DNA of 64,000 nucleotides from NCBI RefSeq assembly GCF_000023225.1, contig NC_013173.1:2978501-3042500 (forward strand), given 5' to 3'. The DNA is from Desulfomicrobium baculatum DSM 4028. Its GTDB lineage: Bacteria; Desulfobacterota; Desulfovibrionia; Desulfovibrionales; Desulfomicrobiaceae. The position numbers were made by a program, and so were the translations under genes. This document shows positions 29,824-38,200 of the stretch, piece after piece. A model generated the notes under the pieces. That model did not search any database. It had not been told where the DNA came from and saw only the letters and a program-made list of their open reading frames with translations. Within the stretch, counting starts at the first letter, position 1. Every line of letters starts with the position of its first letter.

Positions 29824-31704
29824 ATGCCCAAGGATAATCCCAATAACAGCGAGCCCGCCAGCCACGGCGAACTCATCGACATCCTTATCAAAGAAGGGTT
29901 GCTCTCGGAAAAACAGGCGCTCCATGCGGCGCGGCTACGTACAAAGCTCGTCCGCCCCAAACCTTTGCTCGAAATCGTCAAGGAACTCGGGTACGTCACC
30001 GCCGACCAGGTCACCGCTGCCATCCGCAAGAACAAGCTGTCCATGCGCATCGGAAGTTTGCTGCTGGAACTCGGACTGATCAGCGAGGCAGACCTTGAAG
30101 CCGCCTTCCAGATCCAGCGCACGAGCAAGACCCCGCAAAAGCTTGGCGAAGTCCTCGTCAACAACAATTTCATCAAGGAATTCAAGCTCCTTGAAGCGCT
30201 CTCCATGCAGCTTGGCTACCCCTTTGTCGATCCCAGATTCACCAACCTCGACGTCTCCCTTCTGCATCAGATTCCGGTCACGTACAGAAACAAGGCATCC
30301 TATGTGCCCATCGAGAGACAGGAGCATCAGGTCGTCGTGGCTTTTGCCAATGTGCTGGACATGGACGACCAGGAGGAGGCGCGCACCATTTTTCCCGAAG
30401 GGATTCTGCCGGCCATCGCCACGCGGGAGTCCATCATCGAGACCTACCAGCGCTTCGAACGCGGATCACAGACCAAGGAATCTCTTGATGACGATTCGGC
30501 CTCGGGCATCGTCGAACGCATCATCCTCGACGCCATCGAACTCGACGTCAGCGACATCCACATGGAACCCCTCCCCGACCGCCTGCGCATCCGCTTCCGC
30601 CGGGACGGGGTGCTTGAACCCTACAAGGACTTCCCGCGCGAGATAATCCCCAACATCTCAAGCCGCATCAAGATCATGTGCAAGGCGGATATCGCCGAGA
30701 AGCGCCGCCACCAGGGCGGACGCATCCTGTTCGAATACCCCGGCGGCGAACTCGACATGCGCGCCTCCTTTTACGTGACCATCCACGGCGAGGCCATCGT
30801 GCTGCGGTTGCTGAACCGGCAGGGCAACCTCATCGACATCGCAAGCGTCGGGATGTACCCGAAGATTCTCAAGCGCTTCCTTGAAGGTGCGCTGTCCAGA
30901 CCCAGCGGCGTCGTGATCATCACCGGTCCCACCGGGTCGGGCAAGACGACTACGGTCTACAGCTGCATCCACCACCTGAACACGCCGCTCCTGTCCATCA
31001 TCACGGCCGAAGAGCCCGTTGAATACGTCATACCGGGCATCTCCCAGTGTTCCATCGATCCCAAGATCAACCTGACCTTCGAGGAGACCCTGCGTCACAT
31101 CGTGCGCCAGGACCCCGACGTCATCCTCATCGGCGAGATCCGCGACAATTATTCGGCGGAGGTGGCCGTGCAGGCGGCGCTGACCGGGCACAAGGTCCTG
31201 ACCACCTTCCACACCGAAGACTCCATCGGCGGCCTGATCCGGCTCATGAACATGGACATCGAGGCCTTCCTCATCTCCTCCACCGTGGTCAGCGTGGTTG
31301 CACAGCGCCTGCTGCGGCGCATCTGCCCGGAGTGCTCCCAGCCGTACAAGCCAAGCCCCGGCGAGCTGCAGCTCTTCGGCTACACACAGGCCACGATCCA
31401 GGGCTCGAATTTTCGCAAGGGCACGGGCTGCGCCCACTGCCGCTACACAGGGTATCGAGGCCGCATCGCGGTGTTCGAACTGCTCATTCTCGATGAAATG
31501 GTCCGTGCCGCCATCCTGGAGCGGCGGACCAGCTTCGACATTCGCAAGATCGCCCTGGAGAGCGCGGGGCTTGTGACCTTGTTCGAGGAAGGTTTGGTCA
31601 AGGCCGCCGAAGGCCAGACCACTCTGGAAGAGGTCATGCGCTGCCTGCCTCTCGTTCTGAAACCACGCCCACTGGAAGAAACCCGCCGCCTGCTCGGAGT
31701 TTAG
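29824..31704 (+). CDS. PilB/GspE-type secretion ATPase with MshEN-like N-terminus
   Basis: 626 residues. The N-terminal ~150 hold about four tandem copies of the G-x2-L-x5-I/V-x4-L-x3-L motif. The clearest is MRIGSLLLELGLISEADLEA near residue 79, which matches the c-di-GMP-binding MshEN pattern. The hexameric motor core then follows, with Walker A GPTGSGKTTT (about 368), an Asp-box region ITAEEPVEYV, Walker B DPDVILIGEIRD and HTEDSIGG. A tetracysteine zinc site (CPEC...CAHC) lies near the end. Such ATPases drive type IV pili or type II secretion, but no inner-membrane platform or pilin gene is nearby. Two bases separate it from the HDOD gene. Confidence 0.93.
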   Translation: MPKDNPNNSEPASHGELIDILIKEGLLSEKQALHAARLRTKLVRPKPLLEIVKELGYVTADQVTAAIRKNKLSMRIGSLLLELGLISEADLEAAFQIQRTSKTPQKLGEVLVNNNFIKEFKLLEALSMQLGYPFVDPRFTNLDVSLLHQIPVTYRNKASYVPIERQEHQVVVAFANVLDMDDQEEARTIFPEGILPAIATRESIIETYQRFERGSQTKESLDDDSASGIVERIILDAIELDVSDIHMEPLPDRLRIRFRRDGVLEPYKDFPREIIPNISSRIKIMCKADIAEKRRHQGGRILFEYPGGELDMRASFYVTIHGEAIVLRLLNRQGNLIDIASVGMYPKILKRFLEGALSRPSGVVIITGPTGSGKTTTVYSCIHHLNTPLLSIITAEEPVEYVIPGISQCSIDPKINLTFEETLRHIVRQDPDVILIGEIRDNYSAEVAVQAALTGHKVLTTFHTEDSIGGLIRLMNMDIEAFLISSTVVSVVAQRLLRRICPECSQPYKPSPGELQLFGYTQATIQGSNFRKGTGCAHCRYTGYRGRIAVFELLILDEMVRAAILERRTSFDIRKIALESAGLVTLFEEGLVKAAEGQTTLEEVMRCLPLVLKPRPLEETRRLLGV

Positions 31705-31706
31705 CA

Positions 31707-32558
31707 ATGAACGAGGCCAAGTCTTTTATCGAAATCCTGAAGGAGCATGTGAATTCGGACAAGGCGCAGCTCCCGCCCTTCAATCGCACCGGCCTTGCCA
31801 TCCAGCAGGAAATGGCGAGGCCCGACCCGGATATGCAGGTCATCGAAAAGCAGATTCTGCGGGACCCGGCCGTGGCCGGCCAGCTCCTCAAGGTCGCCAA
31901 CTCATCCTTTTACCGGGGCATGATCGAAGTGACCACGGTCAGAAACGCCATGGTCCGCCTCGGCCTGGCCGAAGTCTCCAACCTGGTCACCCTGCTGACC
32001 CAGAAACAATCCTTCACCACTCCGGACCCCTTCATCCGCGAATACATGGATCAGCTCTGGATCCACTCCGTGGCCTGCGCCCTTGGCGCCAAATGGATCG
32101 CCAAGGAATGCCGGCTGCCAAGCAAGATGAATGAAGCCTTTTTCGCAGGGCTCCTGCACGACATCGGCAAGGCCTTTTTGCTCATGGCCATCGCCGACCT
32201 GAAACAAAGCGGACAGCTGGGCGAAGACGTTCCGCAGACTTTTATCGAGGAAGTTCTCGACACCCTGCACCAAAGCATCGGAGCGCAACTGCTCAAAAAA
32301 TGGAACCTGCCGGAGATCTATTGCACGGTGGCTGAGCATCACCACGATGAAAGCATGGACGGCCAGGATGTCGTTCTGCTCATAGTCAGCCTGGCCAACA
32401 AGGTCCTGGCCAAGGCCGGAATCGGGATCATGCACACCCCCGATATCGATCTGGCGACCAGTCCCGAAGCGATTCAACTGGACCTCTCCGAGATCAAGGT
32501 CGCCGAACTGGAATTGACCATGGAGGATTACGTCGAATTTGTCGGGGAAGTGGGCTGA
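31707..32558 (+). CDS. HDOD-domain signalling protein
   Basis: 283 residues. The HDOD output-domain pattern covers residues about 20-220: LPPFNRTGLAIQQE, then ILRDPAVAGQLLKVANSSFY, and VTTVRNAMVRLGLAEVSNLV. The HD-like block HDIGKAF (His151-Asp152) and AEHHHDE follow. HDOD proteins are regulatory helpers, usually not catalysts, in motility and stress circuits. The C-terminal ~60 residues are acidic. It is tightly linked to the PilB-like ATPase (2-bp gap) and ends at a strong terminator, so the pair forms a unit. Confidence 0.88.
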   Translation: MNEAKSFIEILKEHVNSDKAQLPPFNRTGLAIQQEMARPDPDMQVIEKQILRDPAVAGQLLKVANSSFYRGMIEVTTVRNAMVRLGLAEVSNLVTLLTQKQSFTTPDPFIREYMDQLWIHSVACALGAKWIAKECRLPSKMNEAFFAGLLHDIGKAFLLMAIADLKQSGQLGEDVPQTFIEEVLDTLHQSIGAQLLKKWNLPEIYCTVAEHHHDESMDGQDVVLLIVSLANKVLAKAGIGIMHTPDIDLATSPEAIQLDLSEIKVAELELTMEDYVEFVGEVG

Positions 32559-32590
32559 TTATCCGGCGATCCTCTCCTGTTTGCCGTTTG

Positions 32591-32635
32591 AAAACAGCAG
32601 GGGCCGGTTCGCTTGAACCGGCCCCTGCTGTTTTT
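32591..32635. terminator. Strong bidirectional terminator
   Basis: A 20-bp perfect stem (32591-32610 with 32615-32634) has a GCTT loop and T runs on both strands. It lies between the convergent HDOD and DUF2207 genes. Confidence 0.93.
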
Positions 32636-32647
32636 CATGTCACGAAA

Positions 32648-34528
32648 TCACCATCCGCCCCCGCCGCCTCCACCGCCTCCGCCGCCGGACGAGCCGCCCC
32701 CGCCCATGCCCGAGGAACTGCCCGGCGCAGATGAGGCCGAGGACACGGCAGACTGCATGCCGCTCCCCAGGCTTGACGCGAAAACGCCTGGGTGCATCCG
32801 GTTCCAGTGACGGCCCTCATACCAGCCAGGCTCGTATCCTGCCTGATCCAGCAGGCGCGCGAACCTTTCGCCCCACTGGTTTTCAACGCCCAGCGCCATG
32901 GCGTAGGGCAGAAACTTCTCAAAAAGCTCGGGAGTCTCATCCGGAGGATGAATGAAATTAAGCCGGTCCTCCTCGGCCACGGAAAGATAGAGCTTAAAGC
33001 CTTCGATCTCGTCCAAAGTCTGACGCCCGATGCGCGTCGGCGCCTTCAGGAGTTCATAGAAAAGCGCGTTCATGGCGATCATGACCCCAAACCCGAACAT
33101 GACCGCGAACCCAAGCTGGCTGGAGAGAAACCACAACCCAATCGCCTCAGCCGCCAGAAATGGGATCGCAAAGACGGACAGCACCAGGGCCGAGATCTTG
33201 CCCCGAACACCCCTGCCCTGCCACGCCGTGCCGACCTGACGCACCAGCGTGAAACAACCGAAAGTCCAGAACGTCAGCCACACGCAAAGGAAGAGCGCCT
33301 CGGGAGGAATAGAAGCTGCCCAGACCATGCCCGCCACCGAGGCCAGGGTGATGGCCAGCCCCGGCGCAAGCCAGCCCGTGTTGGACAGGAAGTAATTGGA
33401 GGACAGCTCCCTCTTCAGTTTGTCCTTTATGGCCTGCCTGGCGCCTCTGATGACCTTGTGGTTCACATTCTTGAGCTCGATGCTTGTACCGGCCTTGCGC
33501 AGTTCGTCCCAGGCCGCCCGCTCGCCCATGGAGAGGCTGACCGGGGCCTGGTCGGCCAATGTCAGGTGCATCTTCGCGTTGTCGCCGATCTTCAGCGCCC
33601 CCTTGACCGCCATGTTGACCACGGCCGCGGTGAAGGCTCCGTTGTCGAATTGCATGCGCCACAACATGCGGACCATGGCTGGAGAAAATCCGTGCGGCGG
33701 CGCAAAACGGGGTATGATCACGCCTTTGGCCGGATCGCGGCCGACCTTCATCCAGGCCAGGACATAATAGATGGCAAGCAAAGCGACTCCGATGCCCACG
33801 GGAAGCACCCCCCCTCCTCTGGCCAGGACCTGCGCCGCCTGTTCCGTGACCGGTGGCGGAGTGACGAAGCCCTTGGGCCAGGACACCGCGATGGTCAGCC
33901 CCTCGCCGGGGGCATACGGACGCGAAGAAACAAAGGTCACCTCCTGCTGTCCGCCGGCGGGAAAAGCGCGGCTGTCCGTGCTACCCATGGGTCCTTCGTA
34001 GGCCACGGCCTCAAGAGCCCGGGCCTCGCCCGGCAGCCGCACCTCGCAGCGAACCTGGTCAAAGGGCAGGCGCCAGCCATTGCCGTTCACGTTCCAATAG
34101 AGTTCGTCGTGATCGTCAAAAAAACCCAGCTGTCTGGTGGTGCGGTATATGAGGCTGTAGGAATAACGGCCCGGCTGCAAAAAGACATCCTTGCTGCCGA
34201 CATAGACGGCCACCCCGTTGGACATGTTCTCGGTGTGGTACGGCTCGGTCACGCCGTCGCGCTTCACGTCCAGAAGCGTGAACCCGACGCGCACCCGACT
34301 CCCGTCGCGACCGGTGTAGAGCGTCGGGAACTCGCGCACGATGCCGCGTTTGATCTGCGCCCCCGTGGCCTGGACCGTGATCGTCTCGGTGACCACCATG
34401 GACCCGTCCGGATCAATGAGGACCAGGGAGGAAAAATCGAGGATTCGTTCGCTCTCGGCCAGCAGGGGCGCGCAGAAAAGCAGCGTGAACAGCGCGGCCA
34501 GAAATATGCGGATACGGATGCCCGCCAT
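32648..34528 (-). CDS. DUF2207 membrane protein with Gly-rich tail
   Basis: 626 residues from ATG at 34528, one base after the lemA stop; this begins a clear signal peptide (IRIFLAALFTLLFCAPLLAES). A longer in-frame start would run into lemA. The extracytoplasmic domain (about 25-235) has the DUF2207 pattern: LIDPDGSMVVTETITVQ, RGIVREFPTLY and YWNVNGNGWRLPF. Membrane helices follow near 250, 410-440 and 475-515, with a cytoplasmic segment between. The C-terminus ends in a long Ser/Gly tail ending GGGGGGW, a hallmark of the family. Function is unknown. It is commonly paired with LemA, as here. Confidence 0.9.
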   Translation of the reverse strand: MAGIRIRIFLAALFTLLFCAPLLAESERILDFSSLVLIDPDGSMVVTETITVQATGAQIKRGIVREFPTLYTGRDGSRVRVGFTLLDVKRDGVTEPYHTENMSNGVAVYVGSKDVFLQPGRYSYSLIYRTTRQLGFFDDHDELYWNVNGNGWRLPFDQVRCEVRLPGEARALEAVAYEGPMGSTDSRAFPAGGQQEVTFVSSRPYAPGEGLTIAVSWPKGFVTPPPVTEQAAQVLARGGGVLPVGIGVALLAIYYVLAWMKVGRDPAKGVIIPRFAPPHGFSPAMVRMLWRMQFDNGAFTAAVVNMAVKGALKIGDNAKMHLTLADQAPVSLSMGERAAWDELRKAGTSIELKNVNHKVIRGARQAIKDKLKRELSSNYFLSNTGWLAPGLAITLASVAGMVWAASIPPEALFLCVWLTFWTFGCFTLVRQVGTAWQGRGVRGKISALVLSVFAIPFLAAEAIGLWFLSSQLGFAVMFGFGVMIAMNALFYELLKAPTRIGRQTLDEIEGFKLYLSVAEEDRLNFIHPPDETPELFEKFLPYAMALGVENQWGERFARLLDQAGYEPGWYEGRHWNRMHPGVFASSLGSGMQSAVSSASSAPGSSSGMGGGGSSGGGGGGGGGGGW

Positions 34529-34529
34529 C

Positions 34530-35084
34530 CTAGAATTCCACCTTGGGCACGGCCCGCTCCGACGGACTTTCGAGCTCGAAGAATTCCGCCTTTTCAAAGC
34601 CGAAGCGTCCGGCGACCAGGTTGGACGGAAACGACTCCACCGCGATGTTCAGATTGCGCGCGGCCCCGTTGTAATAACGCCGGGCCAGCTGGATCTGTTC
34701 CTCGATCTCGCCCAGGGACGCCTGCAGCTGGGCGAAATTGGCGTTGGCTTTGAGTTCCGGATAGCTTTCGGCCAGGGCGAAGAGCTTGCCCAGCGCCGCC
34801 CCCAGGAGCCCCTGCGCCTGGGCCGTCTCACCCACGCCATGGGCGTTCTGGGCCAGGCCGCGCAGACGGATGACCTCTTCCAAGGTGCCCTTTTCGTGCT
34901 CGGCGTACCCCTTGACCGTGGACACGAGGTTGGGGATCAGGTCCGTGCGCCGTTTGAGCTGCACGTCGATCCCGCTCCAGGCCTCCTGTACCATGTTGCG
35001 CATGCGCACCAGGCCGTTATAGAGCAGGATGGCCCACAGCAAAATGGCGACCGCCAGGGCGAGCACGACAAGAAAAGCGATCAT
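34530..35084 (-). CDS. lemA: LemA family protein
   Basis: 184 residues. One N-terminal membrane helix (about 2-22) is followed by a helical bundle with the family signature YNGLVRMRNMVQEAWSGIDV, QLKRRTDLIPNLVSTVKGYA and NLNIAVESFPSNLVAGRFGF. LemA proteins are membrane-anchored with an unknown biochemical role. The DUF2207 gene begins one base after its stop, so the two are coupled. It diverges from the macroglobulin gene on the other strand. Confidence 0.95.
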   Translation of the reverse strand: MIAFLVVLALAVAILLWAILLYNGLVRMRNMVQEAWSGIDVQLKRRTDLIPNLVSTVKGYAEHEKGTLEEVIRLRGLAQNAHGVGETAQAQGLLGAALGKLFALAESYPELKANANFAQLQASLGEIEEQIQLARRYYNGAARNLNIAVESFPSNLVAGRFGFEKAEFFELESPSERAVPKVEF

Positions 35085-35223
35085 GATGCCTCCATGACAG
35101 AATGTTTGTGCCTTATCATGTAGAGCAAAGCCCGATCGTTGAAAAGCCGCCTCTTGCTTTTTGAGCCGGTCCTTGCCAGATCATGGGTTCCAAAACACAA
35201 TTCTTCACGCGCGCGAGGTGCTC

Positions 35224-38200
35224 ATGTCCAACCCCAAAAACTGGGTCATCGCCCTGCTCCTTCTGGTCATCGCGGGCCAGACATGGCTGCTCAAAGACCG
35301 CTTCTCAAGCGATGAACCGCAAGCCCTGACCGTAAGCGGGGTCAGTCTCGACAGCGCCATGCGCACCACCCTGGCCGTAGAGTTCGACCAGCCCGTCCCG
35401 GACTCCGTACGCGCGCAGGCGGCCCCGGCCGCCATCGAGCCCGCAGCCGCAGGGCAATGGGTCTGGACCAATCCCTACACCTTGAAATTTCTGGCCCAGA
35501 CGCCCCTGCCGCTTGACATGCAGTACTCCCTGACCCTCAGCCCCGTGGTCTTTCCGGACAAGCTGCTGCGCGCCGAGCGCAGCAGGCTGATCCGCACCGG
35601 CAGCTTTGCCGTGCAGGAATTGACCGTGAACGAACTGGCCTCCGACGCCGGACCGGACATGGTCGAACTGGAGGGACGCGTCGTCTTCAATGCGCCCGTG
35701 GACCCGGAAAAGCTGCTGGCTGCCATGCGCCTGAGCGAAGCAGGCGGCGCATCGGTCGAACTTTCGCTCCTGACCCAGTGGCGCACGACCAGCTTCGGCT
35801 TCCGCAGCGCGCCCGTGCGCAAGGATACGGCCGGTCGCATCCTGACCCTGCGGCTGGCTCCGGAGCTGACCGTGGCCGAAAAGAGCCTGGCCCTTGGGCA
35901 GGAATTCAAGCGGGACATCGAGCTTCGCCTGGACCCGGTGCTGCGCATCGTTGCCGTCAGCCCCCAGGCCGACAAGGACCTTTCGCGCATCAACCTTGAT
36001 TTTTCCGCGCCCGTCAGCGCCGCCGCCATCCGCGAACTGCTGCGCATCGAGCCCGAAGCCCGGATTTCGGTCTCGGCCCACGGCAAGACCGCCTCCCTGA
36101 CCGGCAAACTCGCCCCCGGAGCCACCTACACAGTCCGCATCGCCAAGGGTCTTCTGGCCGAAGACAAAGCCGTGCTTGAAGCGCCTTTCGAGCAGACCCT
36201 GCGCATGCCGGACCTCCCGCCAAGCGTGGACTTCTCATCCGAGGGCATGTTCCTGCCGCGCCAGGGACAGGGCTTGCTTGGAGTCGAATACGTCAACGCC
36301 GACGCGGTCGAGCTGACCGTGAGCCGGGTCTTCCCCAACAACTTGAGCGTCCTCTTCCAGGATTACGGCTACTCCATCTTCGACAGCACCGCCGCCCGAG
36401 ACTCGGTGCCGTATCATCTGGGCAGCGAAATCCACCGCGAGACCTTCAGCGTGACCTCCCCGCCGAACACGGTGCAGGAGCGAACCCTGTCCATGTCCAA
36501 GCTTATCCCCGACCAGCGCCCTGGCCTGTACAAGCTCGGTCTGAGCCTGCCTGCGGACTATCGCGGCGCAACGCGCTGGGTCCTGCGCACGGACATTGGC
36601 CTCGTGGCCAAACAGGACGCGGCGGGCTTTCTGGTCTGGGCCAATTCCCTGGGGGATCTGCGCGCTCTGGAAGGCGTGGAACTGACGCTCCTGAGCTTCA
36701 AGAACCAGGTACTGGGCACCACCCGCACCAACTCGGACGGCCTGGCCCGCATCCCCTCCGCCGGGAACGAGGGGGAACTGGGCTCGCCGGCCATGATCCT
36801 GGCCCGCCACGGAGAGGATTTCAGCTTCATCTTTCTGGACCGTTTCCGCATCGACACCACGGGGCTCGATGTCAGCGGCACCTCGATCAGCCAGACCGGC
36901 CTGCAGGCCTATCTTTACGGCAAACGCGACATCTACCGCCCCGGCGAAACCCTGGACGGCGCGATTCTGGTGCGCGACGGCCGTATCGGCACGCCCCCCG
37001 ACCTGCCCGTGACCGTCGAACAACGCGACCCCGAAGGCCGCCTGCTGCGCACCATGAACCTGGTCCTGGACCGGGGCATGGCCGGTTTCAGCCTGGACAT
37101 CCCGGATTGGTCCCTGACCGGGCACTATCTGCTGCAAGCCATGAGCGGCGGCCAGGTCATCGGCTCCTACTCCTATCAGGTCGAAGAATTCATCCCCGAC
37201 CGCCTGAGCGTGGAGATCGCATCCACCGAAACCGGGGGCGAACCGGGCCGGAAGCTGACCTTTGACGTGATTTCACGCTACCTCTTCGGCCCGCCGGCCT
37301 CGAATCTGGCCGTCTCGGTCAAGGCGCGGCTGCTGGCCGCCGATTTCGCGCCCAAGGGCTTTGAGGCCTACAGCTTCGGCGATCCGGGCAAAAACTTCGA
37401 GCCCCTGCCGCTTTTGACCACGGATGGCCGCCTCGACGCCGACGGCCGGGCCGCCTTCGGGGTGGAAATCCCCAAGGATCTGACCCCGCCGCTGGCGCTC
37501 TGGGCCGAGTTCACCGGCCGTGTGCGCGAACAGGGCGGGCGCGGCGTGACCGCCAGAAAACGCATCCCGGTGCATGCCTACTCCTTGTATCCCGGCATCA
37601 AACGGCCCGGATCCATGGAGCTTGAGCCGCGCAAACGGGCCGTGTTCGAGTTCGTGACGCTAAGCCCCGAGGGCAAAAAAATCGCGCACCCGGAGCTCGT
37701 CGCGACCCTGTTTCAGGATCAGTGGCAGACGGTCATGCGCCGGACGCAGTCCGGGTTCAACTACGAATCGGTGCGAAATCCGGTGGAAATCTCGACCCAG
37801 CGCGTGAGCGCAGGCGACGGAGCAGGCTCCTTCTCCGTCACGCCGCCGGATTACGGCTCGTACCGGGTCCGTCTCGGCGACCCCAAGAGCGGGGCGGCCT
37901 CGGAGCTGGAATTCTACTGCGGCGGCTGGGGCTACTCGCCCTGGGCGGTCAAGAACCCGGCCCGCCTGGAACTGATCCCGGACAAGGCGGGCTATCAGGC
38001 AGGCGAAACGGCTTCCATCCAGATCCGCTCGCCTTTTGCGGGCAAGGCGCTGGTCACGGTTGAAGGATCACGCGTGGAGCACCTTGAAGTCGTCGAATTA
38101 ATCGAAAACACGGGCCATATCCGCATTCCGGTGCGTGAAGAATGGCAACCCAATGTGCATCTCACGGCCACCCTGATCCGCCGGGCCACGGACATCGCCC

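Noticed and set aside
32792-34753. A 653-residue open frame on the plus strand
   Set aside because: Antisense to the clear DUF2207 and lemA genes, with shadow-type composition and no domain pattern.
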